Assembly: GCA_041650595.1 (NCBI GenBank)
Contig: JBAZKW010000025.1
Span: forward strand, 1-19,823
Source of the DNA: CALFCX01 sp041650595
GTDB lineage: Bacteria; Margulisbacteria; WOR-1; JAKLHX01
Direction: 5' to 3'
Length of the DNA: 19,823 nt
A program made the position numbers and the translations under genes. Under the pieces are notes generated by a model. That model worked only from the letters and a program-made list of their open reading frames with translations. It was not told the DNA's origin and searched no databases. Positions within the stretch are counted from its first letter, which is position 1; each line of letters starts with the position of its first letter. Shown here piece after piece: positions 6,672 to 14,912 of this stretch.

Positions 6672-7420
6672 GCCAGGTATCTTCTTATCCCGTTAATAAA
6701 AGTCAACGGATGTGGTGGGCAGCCGGGAATATAGGTATCAATTTTGTATTTTTCAAGAATAATCCTATTTAATACGTCTGAATCCTGGAATATCCCTCCG
6801 CTGATCGCACAGGTTCCGACAAGAATAATTATTTTAGGTTCAGGAACGCTTTTGATCGTGTCTTCCAAAGCCGCCGCCATATTCTTGTTTATGGGGCCTG
6901 TAATAACGATCCCGTCTGCGTGACGCGCAGATGCGACAAACTCAATCCCGTATCTTCCCATATCAAAGTTTGCGTTTGAGCAAGCGTTAAGTTCCATTTC
7001 GCAGCCGTTACATCCTCCCGCGCTTACCTGGCGCAACCTAAGAGACCGGCCGAATATTTTATGGATGTTTTCTTTTGTCTTAATCGAGTTGTTTTTATAA
7101 TCATCGACTGTTGTGCCCGGTTTTATTATCAGATGCTGCCTTTTTGTTGCAGCAAGTTTGTGGTCGTTTGTGAATCGTATCGCTCCGCCGCTACAGGCTC
7201 TTCCACAATCGCCACAAAAAATACACTTTCCCAGATCAAGCTGGAAGGGCTCTGAATCAATGGCTTTCGTCGGACAAACTGGAACACATTTATTACACTT
7301 GTCGCACTTATCGCTGTTTAGAACGGGGATCCCCCTAAACTTTTTGCCAAGCACAGCATTTTCGGGCTCTTCAATAAATTGTTTGCCCTGAAAACATCTC
7401 AATATCAACGTGTTTAGCAT
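6668..7420 (-). CDS. Ferredoxin fused to hydrogenase-like small subunit (HyfH/HyfI or NuoI/NuoB type)
   Basis: A 250-residue fusion. Residues about 30-85 form a two-cluster ferredoxin: Cys39, 42, 45, 49 and Cys66, 69, 72, 76, the HyfH/HycF/NuoI type. Residues about 120-250 are the small subunit carrying the proximal [4Fe-4S] cluster. Its ligands are all present: Cys137 and Cys140 (GGCNGCEME), Cys204 (VGTCAISGG) and Cys234 (PGCPPHP). It should pass electrons from a soluble ferredoxin to the large subunit on the cytoplasmic face of the membrane arm. HyfH and HyfI are separate genes in E. coli, so the fusion is notable. It lies 11 nt after the large-subunit gene and overlaps the MGMT gene by 4 nt. 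Confidence 0.9.
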   Translation of the reverse strand: MLNTLILRCFQGKQFIEEPENAVLGKKFRGIPVLNSDKCDKCNKCVPVCPTKAIDSEPFQLDLGKCIFCGDCGRACSGGAIRFTNDHKLAATKRQHLIIKPGTTVDDYKNNSIKTKENIHKIFGRSLRLRQVSAGGCNGCEMELNACSNANFDMGRYGIEFVASARHADGIVITGPINKNMAAALEDTIKSVPEPKIIILVGTCAISGGIFQDSDVLNRIILEKYKIDTYIPGCPPHPLTFINGIRRYLA

Positions 7421-7431
7421 ATCAAGCCTTT

Positions 7432-8904
7432 CTAAAGGTCATTTCCGCAATACGAAAGATCAAAGCTCTTGTTGCAGAGCGGAAAATCCGATATTCCGGC
7501 GCCTCTGGCCGCGATAACAAGCGCGATCCAGTTATTGAACGACGGATCTTTTATCTTGTACCGCTTTAACTTGCCGTTGTTGTCCGTTATTGCGGCATGT
7601 GCTATTTCGCCTCGCCAACCCTCTACCATTGAAACTGCCAAGCTGTCAGAAGCAATGTTGTTTGAGCTTTCAAGAATGATCTTGTCGCCTTTTGTATTCT
7701 TCAGTATTTCAAGCAAAGCGTAGACGATCTTGGCCGATCTTTTTATCTCAGCATATCGTATATATGTCCTTGCAAAAACATCACCTCCGGACGGGTGGTC
7801 GCATTTGACCGCAAGATTTTTATAATTGCCGTATGGATGGTCTTTTCTGATATCAAGGTCAATACCGGATGATCTGGCAGTCATGCCGACAAGGCCCAGA
7901 TCAACGGCTTTCTCTTTTTTTATAATGCCTGTCCTTTCAAGTCTGAGAAGAACGCTTGATGTGGAAAACATTGTCTTTGCCGCTCTCTCGGTATCAGCAA
8001 CAGCTCTGTCAAGCGTAGCTTTTACTCTTTCAGCGAGAGAGTCATCAATATCAAATAATACTCCGCCGACCCGTATTAGCCCTCTGCCGAACCTGTTTCC
8101 GCAGATATCAAGCATAGCGTTTATTATCAAGGTCCTGGTCACTCCAAAGACCGCGTTTCCCATTTGATAAGCGATGTCACCTGATATTGCGCCAAGGTCT
8201 CCTATATGAACGGCGATCCTTTCAAGCTCAAGCGCGATCTCTCTGATGATCTCCGCTTTTTGAGTTATTTGTATCCCCGACAATGATTCTATTGCATTTG
8301 AATAAGCTATTGAATGTCCTATAACGGTGTCACCTGCTATTGATTCCGCAAGACAGTTATTTAACCGTCCGCTGTCAACAAATAGCGCTTCAACGCCCTT
8401 GTGTTGATAGCCGTGCTTAAGCTCGAGATGGTAAATCTTCTCTCCGTGGCATATAAATCTGAAATGTCCGGGCTCTATTATTCCGGCATGGACTGGGCCG
8501 ACCGCCACCTCATGTAATTCCTCTCCATCCATTTTGAAGAATGGATAATCTTTGTCAGTGCCAAGCCGTATCGGTTTTAGCCATGGGTGTCCTGTCGGCT
8601 CGATGCCGTATTGTTCATAGAATTCTCTCTCGAACATGTGAAAAGACGGCATTTTACATGTAAGCGAGGGGTATTTTGCGCCCTTTGTAAAGACACAGGA
8701 GGAAACAAGGATATCCGAATTTAAATCATCAGCCAAAAGGATAAACAATCTTATGCTTTGCTCTTCCTCCGTCCCGAAAAATCCGACAGGTCTTTTGTTG
8801 ATCTTGCATTCCTTGACGGTCTCAGACAACAAAACGTCTGATTGAAGCAGCGGAATATCCGATATTTTCAGCGGTTTATTATTTTTTGTCTTTATCCAGT
8901 TCAT
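7432..8904 (-). CDS. Group-4 hydrogenase-like large subunit lacking Ni-Fe ligands (NuoC-NuoD fusion type, Ehr-like)
   Basis: A 490-residue protein with a NuoC-like N-terminal part (to about 125; FEREFYEQYGIEPTGHP at 91-107) and a NuoD/HyfG-like catalytic part starting at GPVHAGIIEPGHFRF (136-150). The first Ni-Fe motif, normally CGxC before F-A-H-S-x-A-Y, reads AGDT (190-193) before VIGHSIAY. The second, normally DPCxxC near the C-terminus, reads DLSYCG (482-487), and the protein ends three residues later. None of the four metal-binding cysteines is in place, though Cys486 sits one residue off. The codons are unambiguous at 8337-8326 and 7461-7444. The end NKSFDLSYCGNDL is, from memory, like that of non-hydrogenase relatives such as mycobacterial HycE (Rv0087). 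H2 chemistry is therefore unlikely; the substrate is unknown. Confidence 0.9.
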   Translation of the reverse strand: MNWIKTKNNKPLKISDIPLLQSDVLLSETVKECKINKRPVGFFGTEEEQSIRLFILLADDLNSDILVSSCVFTKGAKYPSLTCKMPSFHMFEREFYEQYGIEPTGHPWLKPIRLGTDKDYPFFKMDGEELHEVAVGPVHAGIIEPGHFRFICHGEKIYHLELKHGYQHKGVEALFVDSGRLNNCLAESIAGDTVIGHSIAYSNAIESLSGIQITQKAEIIREIALELERIAVHIGDLGAISGDIAYQMGNAVFGVTRTLIINAMLDICGNRFGRGLIRVGGVLFDIDDSLAERVKATLDRAVADTERAAKTMFSTSSVLLRLERTGIIKKEKAVDLGLVGMTARSSGIDLDIRKDHPYGNYKNLAVKCDHPSGGDVFARTYIRYAEIKRSAKIVYALLEILKNTKGDKIILESSNNIASDSLAVSMVEGWRGEIAHAAITDNNGKLKRYKIKDPSFNNWIALVIAARGAGISDFPLCNKSFDLSYCGNDL

Positions 8905-8909
8905 CGGCC

Positions 8910-10349
8910 TTAGCTCCTAAGCGCCGCAATCGCGGCCCCGATCATATTTTGCAGGAACTGCGGCAGATATATTCCGGCGATAAACGCACTCAAGATCAAT
9001 ATTATCTGTGGCAGATACATCAAGATGCCGATCGGGACTTTTTCTTCTTTAAATGTTGTCGGCTTTTGACCGTATGCCATCTTAATAATGATATTGCCCA
9101 TACCGAAGAGAACTATTGTCAGAAGCACAAAAATGATTGGCATCAAAATATACATCTTTTTTGCCAATATTGCTTTTAAAAGGATCCATTCGCTTAAAAA
9201 CAGGGGTGAAGGCGGCAGCGCGGCTATCCCGATAAATGAAAATATTAGCAGCCAACCTGTCAATCTGTCTGCTTTTAATATTCCGGACACTTTGTTGATA
9301 GCCTTTGTTTTGAATATTTTTTGCACATTTCCTGCCGTAAGGAAAAGAGAGGTCTTTATTATCGAGTGCCCGAAGAGATGAAGGAGTGCCGCAAAGATCC
9401 CGACATTTCCCAGGGAAGTGCCGATAGCCATTATCCCCATATTTTCTATTGATGAATATGCGAGCATCCTTTTGTAGTCTTTGATTATCAAAATGAATAC
9501 CGCCGATACAAAAAGAGACAAGAGTCCCATTGTCAGCATAAGGATTTTTGCGTAAAAGCCAAGATTTGCCAACCCCATCAGGGTAAACATCTTCAGTATC
9601 ATAAAGAACGCAGTGTTTAGCATTGCAGCCGACAACATTGCAGAGATAGGGGACGGAGCTTCAGAATGCGCATCAGGCAGCCATGAATGTACCGGGGCAA
9701 GTCCCATCTTGGTCCCTATTCCGACAAGATAGAACACAAAAGAGATCTTTAGCCAGAACGGGTCTATTTTTAGAGCATTTGAGTACAGGTCTTTATATAC
9801 AAGAGAATTGTGGCTGCCGGCCCCTATAAGCAAAAGAACGATGCCGACGAATGCCAAAGATATTCCGATCGAACATATGAAAACAAATTTCCACACAGCT
9901 TCAAGGGCATGTTTGGACCTGCTGAAATAAATAAGATAGGCACTTGTTAAAGTTGTAGCCTCAATAAATACCCAGGAAAGCCCCATGTTTGTGCTAAGCA
10001 GTGCTCCTATCATCGAGAATACAAAACCGATGATCCCGATGGAATAATAATTGTATTCTTGTTGAGGCCTTTCCGAGGCGGAAATATACCCGATGTTATA
10101 AACAGATGATGCCGCAAATACCAGCGACATGACAAAAAAGAAGTAGGCGTTTAATCCGTCAAACTGAAAAAGCTGGCCTATCATGCCGGCTGCCGGCACC
10201 TGAGGTAAGAGATATATTAAGCCGGAGCAAACAAGACATAGCAACGAATAAGATACTGTTGCAAAGTTGCAGAACCATTTTCTGCCTATCAAAATGACCA
10301 GCAGGACCATGATCAACGGATATATCAATAGAATATTAATCATCATCAC
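8910..10349 (-). CDS. hyfF: HyfF-like proton-translocating antiporter-type subunit
   Basis: A 479-residue, many-TM protein of the Mrp/NuoL-M-N antiporter family, on the HyfF branch. Key residues are visible: Glu130 in SWVFIEATTLTSAY and Lys214 in GTKMGLAPVHSWLPDAHSEAPSP, with SSIENMG in a later helix. The second channel lysine seen in HyfB is replaced by Asn at AAMLNTAF, as I recall for HyfF-type subunits. It would form one ion channel of the membrane arm. The start overlaps the end of the HyfE gene by 14 nt, and 5 nt separate its stop from the large-subunit start, so expression is coupled. Confidence 0.88.
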   Translation of the reverse strand: MMMINILLIYPLIMVLLVILIGRKWFCNFATVSYSLLCLVCSGLIYLLPQVPAAGMIGQLFQFDGLNAYFFFVMSLVFAASSVYNIGYISASERPQQEYNYYSIGIIGFVFSMIGALLSTNMGLSWVFIEATTLTSAYLIYFSRSKHALEAVWKFVFICSIGISLAFVGIVLLLIGAGSHNSLVYKDLYSNALKIDPFWLKISFVFYLVGIGTKMGLAPVHSWLPDAHSEAPSPISAMLSAAMLNTAFFMILKMFTLMGLANLGFYAKILMLTMGLLSLFVSAVFILIIKDYKRMLAYSSIENMGIMAIGTSLGNVGIFAALLHLFGHSIIKTSLFLTAGNVQKIFKTKAINKVSGILKADRLTGWLLIFSFIGIAALPPSPLFLSEWILLKAILAKKMYILMPIIFVLLTIVLFGMGNIIIKMAYGQKPTTFKEEKVPIGILMYLPQIILILSAFIAGIYLPQFLQNMIGAAIAALRS

Positions 10350-10983
10350 TGTCCTTTAGCATTCTTAAAGCATTGCCGTGTTCTTGCCCGAATGTCTCGC
10401 TAACCTTGTTGATCAAAAAGCCCAGGATAAATACCGCGATAAAGACATCCAGAAGAACTCCCATACTGACTATTATCGGCATCTCCTTTGAAAGTGTAAG
10501 CGACAAAAGGAATATGGCATTTTCCATCATCACGTAATCGATAACGCTGGTCACTACACTTTTCCGGGTGGTGATAAAGAACAGACTGATCACGATCGAG
10601 GCAAGTGAGACGCTTAAGATAAGTTTTGACGTCGGGTCCAGAGAGACACTTTGAATATTTGAGGCAATAAAGCTTGCAAAAACTATCCCGCTGGTTATGA
10701 TCAGAGAATATATGCTGGGTATACGCAGATCATTGGACAGATAAATATTTTTGCCGCGCAATACCCTGTTCAAGACACCGGGAATAGCGATCGCCTTGAC
10801 AAGCAACGTCTCGAAAGCGAGAAAAACAAATGTATAAAAAGACCCCGTTCCTAACGCGAAATAACATATGAAAAAAAGCAGTATTCCCTGCATCGACAGT
10901 ATCTTGATATGCGTCTTTATCCTGTTCGTTGCCGATACATATATCATGACAAGCCCGTATATGACAGCTAAAGTGTCTATCAC
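10336..10983 (-). CDS. hyfE: HyfE-like membrane subunit (NuoK-related)
   Basis: A 215-residue membrane protein with about six or seven hydrophobic helices and a charged soluble tail (MLKDSDDD). It matches hydrogenase-4 component E, distantly related to NuoK/MrpC, in size, position and the conserved acidic residues within helices (FLAFETLLVKA and VIDYVMMENAIFLLS). Its likely role is the connecting ion path between antiporter-type subunits. It starts directly after the HyfC stop and overlaps the next gene by 14 nt. Confidence 0.85.
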   Translation of the reverse strand: MIDTLAVIYGLVMIYVSATNRIKTHIKILSMQGILLFFICYFALGTGSFYTFVFLAFETLLVKAIAIPGVLNRVLRGKNIYLSNDLRIPSIYSLIITSGIVFASFIASNIQSVSLDPTSKLILSVSLASIVISLFFITTRKSVVTSVIDYVMMENAIFLLSLTLSKEMPIIVSMGVLLDVFIAVFILGFLINKVSETFGQEHGNALRMLKDSDDD

Positions 10984-11907
10984 TTATCCTTGTCCTCCGT
11001 ATATTCTCATCGTGACCAGCGCGAGTATTGCCAGGGCTAAAGATACAACAATAAAGACAAATTCAAAGACCCTGCTCATTTTAAGCCTTGCGAACGATGA
11101 TTCTATTGTCCCGATGATGATTGCCTGCAACAGGATCAGCATTATAAAGATGAAAGCGGAAATATAAACATTTATTATCGACGGGATTATCAAGTTAGCT
11201 ACTATGGAGGCGAATATGATCATTTTCATTGCCGATCCGTAAATGATAAGCCCAAGGTCAAATCCGGAATTATCCAGGACCATTGCTTCATGTACCATTG
11301 TGAGCTCAAGATGGGTATTTGGGTCATCTACAGGAATTCTTGAACCTTCGGCCAAAAGGACTATAAAAAATGCGATCGCAGCAAGAAAAGTGATCAAATA
11401 ACCGAACGGGCCTGCCTTTTCCAGTGCTATAGAGATCGCTCCGAACGAGAAATTGCCGGTCAGCGCGGCAATAGAAGAAAGGATAATAAGAAAACCCGGC
11501 TCTATCATCGAAGAAAAACCCGCTTCTCTGCTTGCTCCCATTCCTTCAAAACTGCTGCCTACATCCAGTGCTCCGATAAGACAAAAAAACTTTCCCGCAG
11601 CCAATAAATACGCAAAGAATATAAAACCGCCTTCGAAATCTACAAATGACCTGCCGGATATCAGGGGGACAAAAGCTCCCGCCATAATGACCGAGGTAAA
11701 AGTGACCGCAGGCGCCATCATAAAGATTGCGGATGATGTCGTGCTTATGACCTGACCTTTTCTCAAAAGACGGACAAAATCATAGAAGGGCTGCAATATA
11801 GGGGCCCCATGTCTTCCGGACCAAAAAGCTTTTGTTTTGTTTATTACGCCTATAAAAATAAACGGCAATACCAGCAAGACCAATATATTCAAAAAGCCAA
11901 TTAACAT
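10984..11907 (-). CDS. hyfC: HyfC/HycD-like membrane anchor subunit (NuoH homologue)
   Basis: A 307-residue membrane protein of the NuoH/HycD family, which joins the soluble arm to the membrane arm. Family landmarks are GRHGAPILQPFYDFVRLLRKG (about 32-52), FEGMGASREAGFSSMIEPG near the middle and AEGSRIPVDDPNTHLELTMVHE, whose acidic residues lie in the coupling funnel. About eight membrane segments are visible. It follows the HyfB gene by 10 nt and abuts the HyfE gene. Confidence 0.9.
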   Translation of the reverse strand: MLIGFLNILVLLVLPFIFIGVINKTKAFWSGRHGAPILQPFYDFVRLLRKGQVISTTSSAIFMMAPAVTFTSVIMAGAFVPLISGRSFVDFEGGFIFFAYLLAAGKFFCLIGALDVGSSFEGMGASREAGFSSMIEPGFLIILSSIAALTGNFSFGAISIALEKAGPFGYLITFLAAIAFFIVLLAEGSRIPVDDPNTHLELTMVHEAMVLDNSGFDLGLIIYGSAMKMIIFASIVANLIIPSIINVYISAFIFIMLILLQAIIIGTIESSFARLKMSRVFEFVFIVVSLALAILALVTMRIYGGQG

Positions 11908-11917
11908 ATGTTTCCTT

Positions 11918-13897
11918 TTAGTAAACAGCCACGGCTATCAATGCCAGGACCAAAAATATTACTCCGTATAGTATATACAGTTGTGTATCGCCGCTCTGGA
12001 TCCATGTAAACTTCTTAAAAAGCCCGTTAACAAAGCCCGTCAGTCTTTTTATGAAATAATGCTCGATAACATCGTGTTTTTTCTCGCTGAACCTGGCAGT
12101 TGCGGGAAAATATCCGTGCGGTTTGACGGTATCGGTTGACAATGCGAAAAACGGATTGAAAAGCGACAGGAACGGGGCCGCATATGATGATGCGCTGTAT
12201 TGCATCCTGCTGTCAGGAGCCTGATATCCGCAATCCCAAGTCTTAAAGCTCTCCAGGGTTTTATTTGCAAGGAATGATCTTCTTATCAGCAGCATGATAC
12301 CTGTCAATCCAAGGAAGGCCAGAGCTGACAAAGAGATGTTATTCATAAGAGTCATCGGAAGGGTCCCCGCAATATCAACTCTCCCGCCTGTCAAACACCC
12401 TGTAGCGCTAACCGTCAATTTTATTGCATATTGCGGGAACAGGCCTATCGTAAATATAAACAGTGCCAGCACTATCATAGGCAAAAGCATAGTAAAGGAA
12501 GGATCTTCTTTGACCTGTTGGGCTTCTTTGCTTCTTGGCACACCTAAAAAAGCGACCCCAAAAAATTTTGTGAAACAGAGCAGCGCCATTGATCCAACGA
12601 ATGCCAAAGACCCGATAGACAATATGAAGATCACCAATATATTGAGGCTCTTTATCTCAAATCCTTTGAGCAATCCGATGTAAATGATAAATTCACTTAC
12701 AAATCCGTTAAGAGGCGGAAGCCCTACTATCGCAAAGGCGCCTACCAAGAACAGCCAACCGGTGTAAGGCATTTTTTTGAGCAGGCCGCCCAATCTTTCA
12801 ATATCTCTTGTTTTTGTTCTTGTGTATACGCAGCCAGCTCCCAGAAATAGAAGTTCTTTAAATATAGAGTGGTTTAGCACATGGAGCAGCGCTCCCGCAA
12901 ACCCAAGGACCGCAAGCAAATTGTTCTCATATACAAGACCGAACATCCCGATGCCGATCCCCATTCCGATTATTCCGATATTTTCTATGCTGTGATATGC
13001 AAGCAGCCTTTTTATATCGTGTTGCGCGATAGCGTACAAAACCCCGTACAATGCCGACAGAACAGAAATGCCCAGAACAAAATAAGAAATTTCAAGTGTA
13101 GGTATTCCCATAATGTTGATCACCCTGAGTATCCCGTAGATCCCGGTTTTGATCATTACGCCCGACATGATGGAAGAAACATGGCTGGGAGCCGCGGGGT
13201 GGGCTTTAGGAAGCCAGTTGTGGAACGGTACAAACCCGCTTTTGATCCCAAACCCGATGAACAGGCATATGAATATTGCATTTTTCAAAAATCCGTTTTC
13301 TGAGAATACTTGAGTGAACGCAGAAAAATCCATACTACCTGAATGTATGGCAAGCACCATAAATCCTGCCATGATAAATAACACCGAGATATGCATCATT
13401 ATGAGATAGTTCATGCCGGCGGACAGGGCCTCTTTTTTATCGTCCTCAAATATCACAAGGAAAAAAGAAGACAATGACATTATTTCCCATACGATCAAAA
13501 AGAAGATGACATTTTGCACTGCTGTAACGCAGATCATAGAACAGATGAGAAGCATCAGGAAAAAGTAATGCGAGGCAAGATTGCTCTTTCCTCTATATGA
13601 GGTGATATAACCTATCGAATAAGAGAGAGATATAAGGCTCATAATCGATATTAGTAAAACGAAAAAAGCAGATAACGGATCGATGATCACGGGCACGTCT
13701 CCGATAGGGAATGGGAGGTTAAAGGAAAACTTTATTATATCCCCGTAAAATAATACTTTTAATGACACAAAAGAGAGGATAAAAGTGCTGAAAAAAGAGA
13801 ATATGACTGATATTAGAGGTTTTAAAGATTCATTGAGAAACAAGGAGACTATTCCTCCGGCAAAAAGCAAAAAAATACCCACTATGAATAAGATCAC
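11918..13897 (-). CDS. hyfB: HyfB-like proton-translocating antiporter-type subunit (NuoL homologue)
   Basis: A 659-residue, many-TM protein and first gene of the Ehr-type operon. Channel residues are conserved: Glu138 (FLIVWEIMSLSSFF), Lys219 and His226 (FGIKSGFVPFHNWLPKAHP) and Lys250 (GVMIKTGIYG), with HDIKRLLAYHSIENIG downstream. The C-terminal part has the HyfB-type segment WDCGYQAP followed by S-S-Y-A-A-P-F and ends in a terminal helix after a soluble amphipathic stretch. It would pump ions in the complex. The start is GTG, with AAAGGTAG just upstream. Confidence 0.9.
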   Translation of the reverse strand: MILFIVGIFLLFAGGIVSLFLNESLKPLISVIFSFFSTFILSFVSLKVLFYGDIIKFSFNLPFPIGDVPVIIDPLSAFFVLLISIMSLISLSYSIGYITSYRGKSNLASHYFFLMLLICSMICVTAVQNVIFFLIVWEIMSLSSFFLVIFEDDKKEALSAGMNYLIMMHISVLFIMAGFMVLAIHSGSMDFSAFTQVFSENGFLKNAIFICLFIGFGIKSGFVPFHNWLPKAHPAAPSHVSSIMSGVMIKTGIYGILRVINIMGIPTLEISYFVLGISVLSALYGVLYAIAQHDIKRLLAYHSIENIGIIGMGIGIGMFGLVYENNLLAVLGFAGALLHVLNHSIFKELLFLGAGCVYTRTKTRDIERLGGLLKKMPYTGWLFLVGAFAIVGLPPLNGFVSEFIIYIGLLKGFEIKSLNILVIFILSIGSLAFVGSMALLCFTKFFGVAFLGVPRSKEAQQVKEDPSFTMLLPMIVLALFIFTIGLFPQYAIKLTVSATGCLTGGRVDIAGTLPMTLMNNISLSALAFLGLTGIMLLIRRSFLANKTLESFKTWDCGYQAPDSRMQYSASSYAAPFLSLFNPFFALSTDTVKPHGYFPATARFSEKKHDVIEHYFIKRLTGFVNGLFKKFTWIQSGDTQLYILYGVIFLVLALIAVAVY

Positions 13898-13918
13898 GAT
13901 TTCTACCTTTGGCGGAAT

Positions 13919-13952
13919 TTAGAATAGCAACAAAAATGATTGGTTCCGTCAA
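13919..13952 (-). promoter_or_regulatory. Candidate promoter of the Ehr-type operon (ECF-like, overlapping a sigma-70-like reading)
   Basis: On the minus strand GGAAC (13947-13943) is followed after 19 nt by TCTAA (13923-13919), close to the RpoE-type pattern. Transcription would begin about 15 nt before the GTG start. An overlapping sigma-70 reading is TTGACG (13952-13947), 17 nt, TGCTAT (13929-13924). I cannot tell which is used. Confidence 0.4.
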
Positions 13953-14027
13953 TATAATGATAGCACTTAGGATCTGGTCGGAGTAGTTTAGTTCCTTGAT
14001 GGGACCTTTTCTTTGTTTGACGGTCTT

Positions 14028-14702
14028 TTAGTCAAGCCTGACGAGTTGGGCGTAATGGAACTTGATCTGCGCATCGGACGTCTGGTTTGAGTTGACGTAA
14101 TAGACCAGGATATTCATCTGGCTTAGAGGAGGCGCAAATGAGAACAGAACCCTGTGTTCTTTTGTCGAGGGATTGTACACCACCTGATCTCCCGTAAAAC
14201 TCGTATCGCCTATCTGTATCCTGATATATCCCGGAGATGTGGTCTTGTCCATTTTCAGGGTAAGCACGTATGTATGAGTTTCTTTTGCCAGTCTGCCGAA
14301 TACTACCGATGCCAACAGGGCCGAAGATAGTTTCCTGGGCGGGATCGAGATCGAGGCAGAAGGGGCTACTGCATCGTTCATTTCGGCTTGCGTGGTCCTA
14401 TTGTAGTCAACATTCCATAAAGACAAAGAGGAGAGGCATTCTGGTTCGAAAAGGGATGCTGGAGTCAGCATAACGCCGGATCCGGTAGAATATTTATCAG
14501 ACGGCGTGTATGTCGAAGTGGTTGTATCGCTCGATCCTGACTCGGGCTGGGCAGTGACGGCTATCGGTTTGAATGGGAACGATATTTTTTTGATATCGTC
14601 CACGGTCTGCATCCTGGAAGCAGCGATGTTCTTGATGATCGGGGCCGCGAAAGCAGACGCTGAAAAAGCAACAACGAACAAAAGCGCAAAATATTTTCTC
14701 AT
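14028..14702 (-). CDS. Secreted protein of unknown function
   Basis: A 224-residue protein with a clear signal peptide (MRKYFALLFVVAFSASAFA, cleavage expected after Ala19 before APIIKN). I chose the ATG at 14702 because AAGGAG lies 6 nt upstream and the signal peptide starts there. The mature part is Ser/Thr-rich, with a disordered region at about 45-75 (PESGSSDTTTSTYTPSDKYS). The C-terminal half looks beta-rich (VLTLKMDKTTSPGYIRIQIGD and HRVLFSFAPP), as in carbohydrate-binding or adhesin-like domains. It has one cysteine, no lipobox and no anchor. No family recognised. It sits 131 nt before the Ehr operon start and has no partner gene. Confidence 0.75.
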   Translation of the reverse strand: MRKYFALLFVVAFSASAFAAPIIKNIAASRMQTVDDIKKISFPFKPIAVTAQPESGSSDTTTSTYTPSDKYSTGSGVMLTPASLFEPECLSSLSLWNVDYNRTTQAEMNDAVAPSASISIPPRKLSSALLASVVFGRLAKETHTYVLTLKMDKTTSPGYIRIQIGDTSFTGDQVVYNPSTKEHRVLFSFAPPLSQMNILVYYVNSNQTSDAQIKFHYAQLVRLD

Positions 14703-14760
14703 TTTTTCTCCTTGTTTCGATTGCATGCCAAAAAGTCAAAAAAACAAGCCGCAAACATAG

Positions 14761-14786
14761 AATAAGGAGTAAGGAGAAGAATTAGG
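14761..14786. repeat. Polypurine repeat, unit 3
   Basis: AATAAGGAGTAAGGAGAAGA followed by ATTAGG repeats the tract at 661-690 almost exactly. The half-palindrome is absent on this side. It is inverted relative to unit 4; AGAAGAATTAGG here can pair with CCTAATTCTTCT there. Confidence 0.65.
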
Positions 14787-14853
14787 CCTGCCTGCCTGCC
14801 GGCAGGGATAAATTTTGCTAGGTTTTGACGAGTAAATTTCTAATGTTACTTTG

Positions 14854-14904
14854 CCCTAATTCTTCTTCCTCATTCTTATCCTTAAATTTTGCGCCGCAAA
14901 ATTT
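14854..14904. repeat. Polypyrimidine plus palindrome repeat, unit 4
   Basis: A polypyrimidine tract (CCCTAATTCTTCTTCCTCAT onward) leads to a 9-bp palindrome, AAATTTTGC (14884-14892) and GCAAAATTT (14896-14904). Read on the minus strand it has the same order as unit 2: palindrome, then polypurine tract. Confidence 0.65.
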
Positions 14905-14912
14905 ATAGTCCC

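Larger units (their letters stand above)
14703..14912. other. Repeat-containing intergenic region between divergent genes
   Basis: This stretch lies between the secreted-protein gene (leftward) and a rightward gene. It carries two polypurine/palindrome repeat units (described separately) and, at 14795-14806, the palindrome CCTGCCGGCAGG. No gene is supported here. Confidence 0.55.

Noticed and set aside
7432..8904. A functional H2-evolving [NiFe] hydrogenase large subunit
   Set aside because: Both cysteine motifs required for Ni-Fe binding are absent, and no maturation genes are seen.
12881..13303. A 140-aa plus-strand open frame inside the HyfB gene
   Set aside because: It is antisense to a clearly conserved membrane protein gene and has no ribosome site or family resemblance.
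14009..14035. TTGAC/GTCAA hairpin at the end of the secreted-protein gene as a terminator
   Set aside because: The stem is only 5 bp, includes the stop codon region and has no T tract after it.
14703..14912. CRISPR-like array from the repeated purine tracts
   Set aside because: The copies are few, inverted and irregularly spaced, without uniform spacers or cas genes.
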